From: Flavobacteriales bacterium
GTDB lineage: Bacteria > Bacteroidota > Bacteroidia > Flavobacteriales_D > CAJJDF01
Assembly: GCA_018609055.1 (NCBI GenBank)
Contig: JABAYJ010000008.1
Coordinates: 62,001-126,000 of the forward strand
Length of the DNA stretch: 64,000 nt
Reading direction: 5' to 3'
Shown here: in pieces, positions 27,738 through 37,020 of the stretch
Layout: each line of letters opens with the position of its first letter
How positions within the stretch are numbered: the first letter of the stretch is position 1
Position numbers and translations under genes: made by a program
The notes under the pieces: generated by a model
What the model saw: only the letters and a program-made list of their open reading frames with translations
What the model was told of the DNA's origin: nothing
Database searches by the model: none

Positions 27738-28745
27738 CTAAAATCCATTAACACCATTAACGGTAGTATATTTCAAAACATTCTTTTTATCTGGATGAAT
27801 TTTAGCAAATGCAGATTGTACCATAAGTGTTGCCTCATGAAATCCACAAAGAATAAGTTTAAGCTTTCCAGGATACGTATTTACATCACCAATAGCATAT
27901 ATTCCATCCACATTTGTACTGTAATCAAACGTATCAACTTCAATAGAGTTTTTAGAAATGTTTAATCCCCAATTTGCTATAGGTCCTAGTTTTGGTGACA
28001 AACCAAACAAAGGAACCCAATGATTAGTTGGCATTTTTATTTCTCCTTGAGTCTTATGTTTTATTAAAACCTCATTTAAAGCTCCGTTTCCTGATACACC
28101 AATAACTTCAGCTTCAGTAATTAAATTAAGCTTACCATCATCAGCCATATCCATTACTTTCTGTACTGAATCTAAATGACCTCTAAAAGAGTTTCTTCTG
28201 TGAACTAGAGATACTTTGTTGGCTACTCCATTAGCTAAAAAATAAGCCCAATCCAAAGCAGAATCTCCACCTCCAGAAATTACAACATCCTTTCCTCTAT
28301 AAAATTCAGGATCTTTAATAATGTACTCTACTCCATTGTCTTCAAAGTTTGATAAGTTTTCTACTGGTGGTTTTCTTGGTTCAAAAACACCTAAACCTCC
28401 TGCAATTGCTATAATTGGTGCTTGGTGCTTAGTTCCTCTGTTAGTAGTAACTATAAAACTTCCGTCTTCTTGTTTTTCTATTGTTTCAGCAGATTCTCCA
28501 AGAGTAAACCCTGGTTTAAATGGTTCAATTTGATCCATTAATCTATCTGTTAAGTCTCCAGCAAGGATTTCTGGGTAAGCAGGTATATCGTAAATAGGTT
28601 TTTTTGGATATATCTCAGAGCATTGTCCTCCAGCTTGTGGAAGAGAATCTATTAAATGACATTTTAGTTTTAATAAACCAGCCTCGAACACGGTAAATAA
28701 ACCTGTTGGCCCTGCTCCTATTATTAAGATATCTGTTTGTATCAT
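27738..28745 (-). CDS. Ferredoxin-NADP reductase, thioredoxin-reductase-like type
   Basis: A 335-residue FAD/NADPH protein with the FAD GAGPTGLF motif (residues 8-15) and the NADPH motif ISGGGDSALDWA (about 155-166). The CxxC of thioredoxin reductase is absent, which is the rule for this ferredoxin-NADP reductase group found in Bacteroidota and Firmicutes. It should pass electrons between NADPH and ferredoxin, and the ferredoxin is encoded next (5 bp). Confidence 0.9.
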   Translation of the reverse strand: MIQTDILIIGAGPTGLFTVFEAGLLKLKCHLIDSLPQAGGQCSEIYPKKPIYDIPAYPEILAGDLTDRLMDQIEPFKPGFTLGESAETIEKQEDGSFIVTTNRGTKHQAPIIAIAGGLGVFEPRKPPVENLSNFEDNGVEYIIKDPEFYRGKDVVISGGGDSALDWAYFLANGVANKVSLVHRRNSFRGHLDSVQKVMDMADDGKLNLITEAEVIGVSGNGALNEVLIKHKTQGEIKMPTNHWVPLFGLSPKLGPIANWGLNISKNSIEVDTFDYSTNVDGIYAIGDVNTYPGKLKLILCGFHEATLMVQSAFAKIHPDKKNVLKYTTVNGVNGF

Positions 28746-28958
28746 GTATTCTTTTTTCTAATTGTGGACAAAAATAATGAAACCAAATCTAAAAAGTAAT
28801 TAAAAATGAGATTTATCATGAAAATTTTAAGGACTTATAACATAAACCTATAATCAGGTATAATTAACTTATTTCAATCTTGATAAAACATAGTTAAAGT
28901 GAGAACTAACTTTAATAGTTAATGAATCGTTAAAATTATGAAACTGAATATTTGCTAC

Positions 28959-28966
28959 TAAGTTTG
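28959..28966 (+). promoter_or_regulatory. -7 promoter box of the subtilase gene
   Basis: TAAGTTTG is an exact TAnnTTTG match, 39 bases upstream of the subtilase start. The A-rich leader that follows is typical of this genome. Confidence 0.45.
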
Positions 28967-29005
28967 AAAAAAGGTAATTTAGAGTCAAAATAAATAAACA
29001 GATAA

Positions 29006-32000
29006 ATGAAAAAAATACTGCTAACTACTTTTATTTCAGTGATTTACGTAAGTTCTTGGTCTCAAACAAGTTCTTCTATTCCTGTTAAACTTAAGAACGG
29101 AACTCAGTTTTATGCTAATAATATCTCAGAATTCATTGAAGATAATTCTCAAGAAGAAATTATTGAAGGTAACTTTTACAAGTTTGTTCAATTCAATGCT
29201 ATCCCATCTCAAGAGGCAAAAAACGAATTGATAGCACTAGGATTAATTTTTTTAGAATACATACCTGAAAACACTTATTTAGTGTCTTTTCCTTCAAATT
29301 TTGACAAAACGAACTTATTATCATATAATGTAAGAAGTATTCAAAGCATTACTAATAATGATAGAATTACTCAACTTGCAACCGAACGTCCATTCCCATC
29401 TTGGTCTTTAGAGGAAAATAACCTAATGGTTTTTATCTCTTTTTACTCAGATTTAAATTTCAATACTTGTCTTGAAAAAATGCAAGGAGAATTTATATCT
29501 GTAATATCAACTAATAATTATAGTAATAATGTTTTAGCTGTTATTAACCCTTCTGAGCTTGAAAATTTATTGAAGTATAAATTCATTAGAACTCTAGATT
29601 TAACTCCTGAGCCAGGGAAACCTGAAGGTGATAGAGCAAGAAACATGCATAGATCAACACAAATAAATTCTAGATCTAAAGTAGGTAGGAAATATGACGG
29701 GACAGGTGTAGTTGTAGTAGATAATGATGATGGTATTGTAGGTCCTCACATTGACTTTACAGGAAGAATGACTCAACCAAATGTTACAGGTAACAGTGGT
29801 AATCATGGTGACATGACTGCTGGGATTATAGGAGGTTATGGGAATTTAGATCCTACAATGGGTGGTATGGCTCCGGGTTGTGATTTAATTATTCAACAAT
29901 ACAGTGCTGCACTACCAAATACTGTTTTATTTCATACTAGAGATTCTGCAGTTATCTTTTCATCTTCCTATTCTAATGGTTGTAATGCTGGATACACATC
30001 ACTTGCAAGACAAGTGGATCAAGAAATAAGATTAAACCCAACAATGATTCAGGTATTTTCTGCTGGTAACTCTAATAACCAAGATTGTGGATATGGAGCA
30101 GGAAACCAATGGGGTAATGTTACGGGAGGTCACAAACAAGGAAAAAATGTAATTGCAACAGCAAATTTATTTTCAGATATGTCATTGATTAGTTCTAGTA
30201 GTAGAGGACCTGCTGATGATGGAAGAATCAAACCAGATATTTCAGCAAACGGAAATGGAAACTTAACTACAGACGATAATAATCAATACAGAGTTGGTGG
30301 AGGAACTTCTGCTGCTTGTCCAAGTATCTCTGGAGTTATGGCTCAAATGTATAATGCTTATCAAGATATAAATGGTGTAAGACCAGAATCTGGATTAATG
30401 AAAGCTATTATTCTTAATACTGCTGAGGATTTTGGAAATGTAGGGCCTGATTTCAAATATGGTTGGGGAAGAGTTGATGCTTTAAGATCAGTTGAAGCTA
30501 TTGAAGCAGTTCGTTATTTATCTGCCAATATTACTAATGGAGGAAACAATACACATCAAATTACTATTCCAGCCAATGTAAAAGAGGTTAAAGTAATGGT
30601 ATACTGGCATGACTACGAAGGAAGTACTTCTGCTGCAAAAGCTTTAGTAAATGATTTAGATGTGAAGTTAGAATTAGGATCATCAACCTTTTTACCATGG
30701 ATTCTTGATATTACTCCAAATGCAACAAATTTAGATTTGCCTGCAACAAAAGGAGTTGATACACTAAATAATGTTGAACAAGTTTCTATTGTTAACCCTG
30801 CAGCTGGAAACTATTCTTTGAAAGTAGCTGGTACATCTGTACCACAAGGTCCTCAAAAGTATTTTGTTACTTACGAATTTATTTATGACGAAATAAGATT
30901 AGCTAACCCTAATGGAGGAGAAGGTTTTGTTCCTGGAGTAGCAGAAAGAATCTTTTGGGATGCTGTTGGAAATGTAGGGAATTTTAATCTTTCTTATTCT
31001 GTAGATAGCGGAATAAATTGGATTTCTATTGGAGCAGCACCTGCTGCTAATAGAGCATTTGATTGGAATGTCCCAAATAACGTTACAGGAAAAGCATTAG
31101 TAAAAATAGAGAGAGGTTTACTTTCTGATATCTCAGAACATACTTTTTCTATCATTAGCAGACCAACAAACTTAACTGTAACTAGCGTATGTCCTTCTTA
31201 TATGGAAGTTTCTTGGACAGCAGTTACAGGAGCTGATGAATATGAAGTTTATTTGTTAGGTAATAAATATATGGACTCAGTTGGAAGAACAAGTGGAACT
31301 ACGTTCCAAATTCCAATTACAAACCCTAACGCAACACAGTGGTTTTCAGTTTCTGCAATAAAAAATAATAATGTAGGAAACAAAGGAAGAAGACAAATAG
31401 CTGAATTTTATGCTGGAGGATTATTGAATTGTATCTTACCTAATGATGCAGGAATTACTTCTGTAATTAGTCCAAACAGCTTAGATTGTTTTAATGGAGC
31501 AGCTACCATTACTGTTAGAGCTAAAAATATTGGAGCTTCTTCAATATCTAATTTAGACGTTAAATACAGAATTAATGGAGGAACTATTTATTCAGGAACA
31601 ATAGGTGGACCAATTGCTAGTCAAACTTCTATTAACCATTCTTTTGCAACAACTTATAATTTTACAACAGTTGGAACTTATGTGATTGAAACATGGACAG
31701 AACTATCTGGGGATTCTTATATTAATAACGATACTACAGTATTTAATTATAATTACGCTCCTACTTATACTATTCCTTATTCGGAAAACTTCAATTCATT
31801 TTCTAATTGTTCAACTGACTCTGATTGTGAAGAAACTGAATGTAGTTTAGGAAATGGATATACAAACCTAGAAAATGGTGTTAAAGATGATATTGATTGG
31901 AGAACAAACACTGGCTCTACTCCATCTAATGGAACAGGACCAAGTGGTGATCACACTTCTGGATTTGGAAAATATTTATACTTAGAGTCATCAGGAAATT

Positions 32001-32578
32001 GTTACAACCAAATAGCTTCATTTATTTCTCCTTGTATAGATTTAGGAACAACTGTAGCATACCCATTTGTTACCTTCTGGTACCATTTATATGGTGGTGC
32101 ATCAATAGATTCATTAACTGTAGATGTATTTGACGGAGTAAACTGGAACAATAGTTTGTTTAAGATTGAAGGAAATCAAAGTAATAATTGGAACAGAGGA
32201 ACTGTTGATTTAACTCCTTTTACTGGTAAAGTAGTGAAACTAAGATTTAATGGAGGAACTGGCGCATTCTGGAATACAGATATGGCTGTTGATGACATCA
32301 ATATTTCTGATCATACTTCTATAAACGAAGACTTCTTAACTAATGCTGTGAGCCTTTACCCTAATCCAAACAATGGTGAATTTAAATTAACTATTGACAA
32401 TGCAGGTTTAGAGAAAGTAGAAGTTACTATTTTCGATATCTATGGAAGAATGGTTTATGCAAACCAACTTACTGATAAAGTAAATGACATATCTCTATTA
32501 GGAGTATCTGCAGGAGTATACACTGTTAGAATAACTGCTAATGAGCAATCTATCACAAAAAAGATAGTTGTAAACTAG
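29006..32578 (+). CDS. T9SS-secreted subtilisin-like serine protease (S8)
   Basis: A 1190-residue protease with a signal peptide (1-19), a propeptide region, and an S8 catalytic domain. The triad is Asp239 (VVVVDNDDG), His267 (NHGDMTAG) and Ser435 (GGTSAACPS), with the oxyanion asparagine probably in FSAGNSNN. Fibronectin-like and MAM/jelly-roll-like regions follow (CHTEC-type cysteine clusters near 930-950), and a C-terminal type A T9SS domain (LYPNPNNGEFKLTI, DIYGRMVY, GVSAGVYTVRI, ITKKIVVN). It probably degrades proteins outside the cell. It is followed by an intrinsic terminator. Confidence 0.9.
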   Translation: MKKILLTTFISVIYVSSWSQTSSSIPVKLKNGTQFYANNISEFIEDNSQEEIIEGNFYKFVQFNAIPSQEAKNELIALGLIFLEYIPENTYLVSFPSNFDKTNLLSYNVRSIQSITNNDRITQLATERPFPSWSLEENNLMVFISFYSDLNFNTCLEKMQGEFISVISTNNYSNNVLAVINPSELENLLKYKFIRTLDLTPEPGKPEGDRARNMHRSTQINSRSKVGRKYDGTGVVVVDNDDGIVGPHIDFTGRMTQPNVTGNSGNHGDMTAGIIGGYGNLDPTMGGMAPGCDLIIQQYSAALPNTVLFHTRDSAVIFSSSYSNGCNAGYTSLARQVDQEIRLNPTMIQVFSAGNSNNQDCGYGAGNQWGNVTGGHKQGKNVIATANLFSDMSLISSSSRGPADDGRIKPDISANGNGNLTTDDNNQYRVGGGTSAACPSISGVMAQMYNAYQDINGVRPESGLMKAIILNTAEDFGNVGPDFKYGWGRVDALRSVEAIEAVRYLSANITNGGNNTHQITIPANVKEVKVMVYWHDYEGSTSAAKALVNDLDVKLELGSSTFLPWILDITPNATNLDLPATKGVDTLNNVEQVSIVNPAAGNYSLKVAGTSVPQGPQKYFVTYEFIYDEIRLANPNGGEGFVPGVAERIFWDAVGNVGNFNLSYSVDSGINWISIGAAPAANRAFDWNVPNNVTGKALVKIERGLLSDISEHTFSIISRPTNLTVTSVCPSYMEVSWTAVTGADEYEVYLLGNKYMDSVGRTSGTTFQIPITNPNATQWFSVSAIKNNNVGNKGRRQIAEFYAGGLLNCILPNDAGITSVISPNSLDCFNGAATITVRAKNIGASSISNLDVKYRINGGTIYSGTIGGPIASQTSINHSFATTYNFTTVGTYVIETWTELSGDSYINNDTTVFNYNYAPTYTIPYSENFNSFSNCSTDSDCEETECSLGNGYTNLENGVKDDIDWRTNTGSTPSNGTGPSGDHTSGFGKYLYLESSGNCYNQIASFISPCIDLGTTVAYPFVTFWYHLYGGASIDSLTVDVFDGVNWNNSLFKIEGNQSNNWNRGTVDLTPFTGKVVKLRFNGGTGAFWNTDMAVDDINISDHTSINEDFLTNAVSLYPNPNNGEFKLTIDNAGLEKVEVTIFDIYGRMVYANQLTDKVNDISLLGVSAGVYTVRITANEQSITKKIVVN

Positions 32579-32598
32579 AAAATAATAAAGTTTAATAA

Positions 32599-32630
32599 AA
32601 CCTTCAGCTAAATAGCTGAAGGTTTTTTTT
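32599..32630 (+). terminator. Intrinsic terminator of the subtilase gene
   Basis: CCTTCAGCTA (32601-32610) pairs with TAGCTGAAGG (32613-32622), extended by AA/TT, and is followed by eight T's. It lies 21 bp after the stop codon. Confidence 0.85.
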
Positions 32631-32639
32631 ATGAAAAAA

Positions 32640-32798
32640 AGTAGGGTGTTCATGAAATAACTATCAACTTATAAAGTTTAAGTACCTACATTGAAACTCG
32701 GTACAATTCTTGATACAACACAATAGTGAATTAATACATTGTATTTCTCAAAAGTTCACTTTAAGCCCTTTTCTTATTTGTAGGAAAAGGGTTTTTTT
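32640..32798 (+). ncRNA. Candidate small RNA ending in an orphan terminator
   Basis: Between the subtilase terminator and panB, 160 bases hold no reading frame but are rich in pairing. GTACC and GGTAC form one hairpin (near 32680-32706). AGTGAA and TTCACT pair around a 24-base loop. A second strong terminator (32766-32798) then closes the unit. A terminator with no gene in front implies a short transcript. The promoter is not identified and no known RNA family was recognised. Confidence 0.3.
32766..32798 (+). terminator. Orphan intrinsic terminator upstream of panB
   Basis: CCCTTTTC (32766-32773) pairs with GAAAAGGG (32784-32791), followed by seven T's. No reading frame ends just before it, so it serves an unseen transcript or acts as a leader attenuator ahead of panB (59 bp downstream). 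Confidence 0.7.
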
Positions 32799-32856
32799 AT
32801 TAGTTTTTTTCTCAGATTCCACAAAAAGAATTACCTTTCTATTCTAAAAAAAAACT

Positions 32857-33672
32857 ATGTCTGTACACAAAAAAGTAAAAAAAGTAACCACTCATGTGCT
32901 TCAGGAAATGAAAGCAAATGGTGAAAAAATATCAATGCTAACTGCTTATGATTTTTCATTGGCAAGAATTGTAGATGATGCTGGAATTGATGTAATACTT
33001 GTAGGTGATTCTGCTTCAAATGTTATGGCTGGTCATGAAACTACATTGCCAATTACTTTGGATGAAATGATTTATCATGCATCTTCTGTAATTAGAGCTG
33101 TTGATAGAGCTTTGGTTGTTGTAGATCTTCCATTTGGATCATACCAAGGGAACTCAAGAAGCGCTCTAGAATCAGCAATTAGAATAATGAAAGAATCTGG
33201 TGCTCACTCAGTAAAACTTGAAGGAGGTTCAGAAGTTATAGAATCAATAACAAGGATACTTTCTGCAGGAATACCAGTGATGGGGCATTTAGGTCTTACT
33301 CCTCAATCTATATACAAATTTGGAACTTACACAGTAAGAGCAAAAGAAGAGGAAGAAGCACAAAAACTGATAGAAGATGCCAAATTATTAGAAGAAAAAG
33401 GATGTTTTGCAATTGTATTAGAAAAAATACCAGCAGAACTTGCCACAAGAGTAGCTAAAGAAATTTCAATTCCTATAATCGGTATTGGAGCTGGATCAGG
33501 TGTTGATGGACAAGTACTTGTACTGCACGATATGCTTGGTATAAACAATGAATTTAAACCCCGTTTTTTAAGGAAATACTTAAACTTATACGAAGAAATA
33601 AAAGGAGCAATATCTTCTTATATTTCTGATGTAAGAGCTGTAGACTTCCCTAGCGACAAGGAACAATATTAA
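32857..33672 (+). CDS. panB: 3-methyl-2-oxobutanoate hydroxymethyltransferase
   Basis: A 271-residue enzyme that makes ketopantoate from alpha-ketoisovalerate and methylene-tetrahydrofolate, the first step of pantothenate and CoA synthesis. It has the PanB signature [23 protein letters not shown] (residues 49-71), the metal/substrate region [17 protein letters not shown], and the catalytic-Glu region [10 protein letters not shown]. Length is family standard. panC or panD is not nearby. It follows the orphan terminator and has its own upstream region. Confidence 0.95.
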   Translation: MSVHKKVKKVTTHVLQEMKANGEKISMLTAYDFSLARIVDDAGIDVILVGDSASNVMAGHETTLPITLDEMIYHASSVIRAVDRALVVVDLPFGSYQGNSRSALESAIRIMKESGAHSVKLEGGSEVIESITRILSAGIPVMGHLGLTPQSIYKFGTYTVRAKEEEEAQKLIEDAKLLEEKGCFAIVLEKIPAELATRVAKEISIPIIGIGAGSGVDGQVLVLHDMLGINNEFKPRFLRKYLNLYEEIKGAISSYISDVRAVDFPSDKEQY

Positions 33673-33765
33673 ATGAGACAGATGCATTAACTTTGATTTA
33701 ACTCATCTTAAAAAAAATATTAATAAATTTGAAGTTAAAATTTGAACTAATCCTAGTAGAACACT

Positions 33766-34050
33766 ATGCCGAAAGAACTTATTAAAGAACAAGAAAAAAC
33801 GCTAACACTTGATACTATTTTGGAAAACCATAGTATTGTGCTGTTTAATGATGATGTGAATACTTTTAACCATGTAATAAACTCTTTGGTTAAATACTGC
33901 AAACACTCAGCTGTACAAGCAGAACAGTGTGCACACATAGTTCATTACAATGGAAAATGTCAAGTGAAAAAAGGAAATATATTTAAACTAAAACCAATAT
34001 GTTCGGCACTGCTTGATAAAGGATTGTCAGCCGAAATAATTAAATACTAA
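33766..34050 (+). CDS. clpS: ATP-dependent Clp protease adaptor ClpS
   Basis: A 94-residue adaptor with the conserved core SIVLFNDDVNTFNHVINSL (residues 27-45), AEQCAHIVHYNGKCQVKKG and a short helical end. ClpS presents N-degron substrates to the ClpA/ClpC unfoldase. The Asp-Asp and Asn residues that bind the N-terminal residue are present. It lies just ahead of the M48 protease pseudogene (3 bp), a quality-control neighbourhood. Confidence 0.9.
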   Translation: MPKELIKEQEKTLTLDTILENHSIVLFNDDVNTFNHVINSLVKYCKHSAVQAEQCAHIVHYNGKCQVKKGNIFKLKPICSALLDKGLSAEIIKY

Positions 34051-34053
34051 ACA

Positions 34054-34877
34054 ATGTAAAAAATACTAATCGCCCTATTAATAACAAGTACCATGATGGT
34101 AGCTTGTAAAAAGAATCCAATGACTGGAAGAAGACAACTTCGTTTTTCCCAGAAAGTCAAATGATTAGAATGAGTGCTGCTGCTTATACTGAGTTTATGA
34201 CGGCTAATCAAGATAATGCTTTACCACCTAGTGACCCTAGAGCTGCAAAAGTTATTGAAATAGGAAAAAGAATGGCTGCTGCAGTAACTTCTTATATGAA
34301 TGATATTGGTCACCCAGAATTAATTGAAGGTTTTCAATGGACTTACAATACTATTGATGACCCTACATTAAATGCTTGGTGTATGCCAGGAGGAAGAATA
34401 GTTTTTTACACAGGAATATTAGAGTTAGCTAAAACTGATGATGAAATTGCTGCTATAATGGGTCATGAAATTGCACATGCTGTTGCAGGACATGGAAACG
34501 AAAGAATGTCGCAAGCTGCTGCCTTGCAAGGAGCAACTTCTGTTGGTCAATTTTTATTAATGAGTGATACTAGTCCAGGACTAGGAAACGCTATTTTATT
34601 ACAAAGTATAGGTGCAGGAGGTCAATTAACTTCCCTTGCTTTTGGAAGAAAGCACGAATCAGAGTCTGACAATATGGGATTAACTTTCATGAACAAAGCA
34701 GGATATGACCCGTACAGTGCAGTTACTTTTTAGGAGAAAATGAAAGAAGCTAGCGGAGGTCAAGAACCACCTGAATTTATGAGTACTCACCCAAGTAACG
34801 ACAGAAGAATTGCTGATATTAAAACTAAATTATCAGAAATGGAAGCAACAGGAGAAATATCTCCTACAGCCAAATAA
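34054..34877 (+). pseudogene. M48 metalloprotease lipoprotein gene, three lesions
   Basis: The whole gene can be read with three repairs. Codon 2 is TAA (34057-34059) after ATG 34054, where AAA would give MKKILIALL, a lipoprotein signal ending MVAC. At 34143-34147 a T run lacks one T, so RRQLRF continues as FPESQMIRMSAAAY in the next frame. At 34731-34733 TAG replaces TGG (AVTF-Trp-EKMKEASGG), followed by the normal family end. The zinc motif HEIAHAVAGHG is intact, as is the distal glutamate region SESDNMG. The family cleaves envelope proteins. Three independent lesions make recent decay likely. Confidence 0.88.
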
Positions 34878-34916
34878 AGTTAATATTAATACTATATTTG
34901 CAACCTAAATAAATTA

Positions 34917-34990
34917 GGCCCTGTAGCATAACTGGATACTGCACCTCGTTACGGCCGAGGAGATTTGGGGTTCGAATCCCTACAGGGTCA
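34917..34990 (+). tRNA. tRNA-Arg (ACG)
   Basis: All four stems fold: acceptor GGCCCTG with CAGGGTC (one G-U pair), D arm GCA/TGC, anticodon stem CCTCG/CGAGG around loop TTACGGC (anticodon ACG, 34951-34953), a five-base variable loop, and T arm TGGGG/CCCTA with TTCGAAT. The discriminator is A; no CCA is encoded. The last bases are the left core of the integrated element. ACG becomes ICG after deamination and reads CGU, CGC and CGA. Confidence 0.95.
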
Positions 34991-34991
34991 C
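34986..34991. other. Left attachment core (attL), GGTCAC
   Basis: Overlaps the last five bases of tRNA-Arg plus one base. The same hexamer is the right boundary of the element, and the recombinase frame crosses it. Confidence 0.6.
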
Positions 34992-34994
34992 TAT

Positions 34995-35038
34995 AGCGGA
35001 GAATTGATCAATATTGATCGGTTCTCCGCTTTTTATTT
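34995..35038 (-). terminator. Hairpin repeat at the 3' end of recombinase A
   Basis: AGCGGAGAA (34995-35003) pairs with TTCTCCGCT (35022-35030) with further pairing of TTGATCAATATTGATCG inside, then T's on the + strand. Very similar hairpins occur at 45870-45904 and 46084-46119, each beside a recombinase remnant. It may be a terminator, a recombinase-binding arm site, or both. Being within the coding frame of the recombinase in the circular form argues for a recombination role. Confidence 0.6.
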
Positions 35039-35481
35039 TAGACAAACCTATTGATAACAAGGGTATTGAAGAGAAAATTGAATTTACCTTTTTGGTTAGA
35101 ACTTTGCCATTTAACTTGTCGTAACCTATTCCAGACGGAAACACTAAATTTTGTAATTTCTTCTTTTGAGTTAAATCTCCAGAAGTCCATAATTCACTGA
35201 GATTAGAAGAAATTTTTAATGCTTTATCGATTACAATTTGGAGGTTCGAACTCGAAATTGAAGAATTGTTTAAATTCGACTTTAATTCATTTATTTCATT
35301 CTGATACTTTACTTTGATTTTCTGATAGATTTCGTTATTAATTTCTCCGATAGCAAACCGTTCTTCAATAGTTTCAATTTTTGATTTTAACAGACTAAGT
35401 TGTTTTTTTACACTTGATTCATTTTCTCTATTTTCTTTGGTCAAAGAATCATGAGTATAACTCATAATTTCTTTCATTATA

Positions 35482-35608
35482 GGTTCTGTCGCATTAATTA
35501 ATTCTTAATGAATTTCCCTGGGTGCATTTCTCCAATTCGTATATAATAAATACCACTTTTAAGTTTCGATACATCAATCATGAGGTTTTAGTTTAATGCG
35601 ACAGAACC
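35482..35608. repeat. Inverted pair of GGTTCTGTCGCATTAA ends around a T9SS fragment
   Basis: GGTTCTGTCGCATTAA at 35482-35497 faces its exact complement at 35593-35608. The last 23 bp equal the right end of the 151-bp element at 46879-47029, but the interior is a fragment of a T9SS sorting domain. This looks like two element ends left after a deletion or rearrangement. The end sequence resembles IS6-family ends (GGTTCTGTTGCAAA in staphylococcal IS257/IS431). Confidence 0.65.
35498..35583 (-). pseudogene. Fragment of a T9SS type A sorting domain
   Basis: Leftward translation from 35581 gives MIDVSKLKSGIYYIRIGEM and then HPGKFIKN and a stop at 35498-35500. This is the last strand pair of a type A sorting domain (KxGxYxxRI, xxKFIK). 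The rest of the gene is absent; both sides are element ends. Confidence 0.7.
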
Positions 35609-35643
35609 TCATAAGGTAATTAAGGAAATAAAGTTGAAATATT

Positions 35644-36255
35644 TTAGTCCAAAAAGAAACCTAAAGACCAAGTAAAATCAACAGGGTAAGCAATGCCACT
35701 ATTCCAATCGTCTAACCTGAATTGACTATATTTTGACTCTTTTTCGTTGAAATTCGGTGTTGAATACTTTATGTATCCTAGTAAGAAATCAAATGTTACC
35801 CTATCAAATAATATAAATTTATATCCCAATCCAAGACCGTAATTATAGACAAAATGTCTTGAATCATCTACATAATCTGTATTGTATTCCCGTTCATTAA
35901 GAGCCTCATTGTAAACATAAACTGAATTGGGCAAATAGGGCATCCCTTTCATTATTCCGTAGCCGATTTTTCCTTGAACATACCATTTTGAATTTTCCAA
36001 GTCTCTTTTTCGAGAAAAATAAGCTCTATTGTTATACTCAAAAATAAAACCTTTATTTTGTCCTGTTGCATACCTCCAACGATACAACTGTGAAAAATTT
36101 TCATTTTCTTGATAGGAAGTCTCTAAACTAAATTGAACTTCAGTTTGATCCATATTAGCTCCGGAAAATCCGTAAGATCCGGAATAAGTGGTGATTTGGG
36201 AGTTTAAGCATATTCCTACTCCTAATGCTATTATTGTTACGAATAATTTCTTCAT
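35644..36255 (-). CDS. Secreted beta-rich (outer-membrane-like) protein, mosaic family
   Basis: A 203-residue protein with signal peptide (1-19, GICLNSQ) and many alternating aromatic strands such as YVQGKIGYGIMKGM, VYNYGLGLGYKFILFDRVTFDFLLGYIKY and a C-terminal WSLGFFLD. This suggests an eight- to ten-strand outer-membrane barrel ending near a terminal aromatic. Its first 60 residues, also at DNA level, match the next gene upstream (36306-36926). Function is not known. Confidence 0.6.
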   Translation of the reverse strand: MKKLFVTIIALGVGICLNSQITTYSGSYGFSGANMDQTEVQFSLETSYQENENFSQLYRWRYATGQNKGFIFEYNNRAYFSRKRDLENSKWYVQGKIGYGIMKGMPYLPNSVYVYNEALNEREYNTDYVDDSRHFVYNYGLGLGYKFILFDRVTFDFLLGYIKYSTPNFNEKESKYSQFRLDDWNSGIAYPVDFTWSLGFFLD

Positions 36256-36305
36256 ATTTTTTTTTTCAGCTTGAATTTCTGTGTTAATTATATATAAATA
36301 AATAA

Positions 36306-36926
36306 TTATTTACACTTATACTTAAAAGTACCATCGGATGACTCCAATAAACCATTTGAATATAGAATGTATACTGCTGACCCTCCTATAGATGGAAAAT
36401 CAACACTAATCCTAGCTGTTTTATAGCCTGGTTTAATTCTAACGTTAATTCCTTTGACAATTTTCCCGTTATCGAATTTAATTTCTAATCCTACTGTGTT
36501 CCAACTAGACAAGACTTTATATTTAATCGTAGATCCACCATTTGTCTCTGTTCTTAGTCCTCTTTCAAGATATCTTTGAATACTCGATTCAGAGGATATA
36601 TTTACTCTGCAATCACTTCTATCCGATCTCAAATTTTGTTCCCAAATTTTCTTTTCTTCAATTCTTTTTATTCTCTCTTCAGCCAATCGCTTTTCTTCAA
36701 TATTATTTAAGTAAGCAGTCCTATTGTCCTGATTATTATTATATAACTGTGAAAAATTTTCATTTTCTTGATAGGAAGACTGTAAGCAAAATTGAACTTC
36801 AGTTTGATCTATATCATAACCTGTAACTCCGTATGAAGAAGAATACGTGATTATTTGTGGGATTAAGATTAATCCAATAGATATGATAGTTATAGTTAGA
36901 AATGATTTTTTCATAATTTTGCTCAT
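36306..36926 (-). CDS. Mosaic secreted protein of unknown function
   Basis: A 206-residue protein (a start at 36914 would give MKKSFL and is perhaps better). Residues 5-60 match the N-terminal part of the 35644 gene (QTEVQF, SSYQENENFSQLY). Residues 70-85 (YLNNIEEKRLAEERIKRIEE) match the 716-residue lipoprotein at 37021 (YLRKIEEKRLAEEKKRR). The C-terminal 110 residues (IKYKVLSSWNTVGLEIKFDN, GINVRIKPGYKTARISVDFP) are unique, and no known domain was recognised. It looks like a chimera of its neighbours. Confidence 0.55.
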   Translation of the reverse strand: MSKIMKKSFLTITIISIGLILIPQIITYSSSYGVTGYDIDQTEVQFCLQSSYQENENFSQLYNNNQDNRTAYLNNIEEKRLAEERIKRIEEKKIWEQNLRSDRSDCRVNISSESSIQRYLERGLRTETNGGSTIKYKVLSSWNTVGLEIKFDNGKIVKGINVRIKPGYKTARISVDFPSIGGSAVYILYSNGLLESSDGTFKYKCK

Positions 36927-37020
36927 TTTTTTTGATTTGGTTATGATTAGGTGTAATGGCTTATTCTCTACAATAGCAATTATTTATTTTTGTTATAATT
37001 TATAATGGTTACCCATCCAT

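Larger units (their letters stand above)
34980..35481 (-). pseudogene. Serine recombinase A: C-terminal body fused to the tRNA
   Basis: A C-terminal fragment of about 165 codons. It holds the long coiled-coil of large serine recombinases (ESSVKKQLSLLKSKIETIEE, NEIYQKIKVKYQNEIN) and the conserved LQNLVFPSGIGYDKLNGKV. The resolvase and zinc-ribbon domains are gone: the gene is cut at the GGTTCTGTCGCATTAA end at 35482. At its 3' end the frame passes through the hairpin at 34995-35030 and reads GTGACCCTGTAG, the last four codons being made by the tRNA gene. Recombinase C (46097) is its close paralogue. It can no longer catalyse recombination. Confidence 0.8.

Noticed and set aside
1091..34733. 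In-frame TAA and TAG codons could mean a reassigned stop codon.
   Set aside because: Nearly all intact genes end with TAA, the interrupted genes also carry frameshifts, and the residues expected at the stops differ (Lys, Lys, Trp and one unclear).
35482..35608. A 127-bp third copy of the 151-bp element.
   Set aside because: Only the ends match; the interior is a T9SS fragment, so it is a rearranged pair of ends, not a copy.
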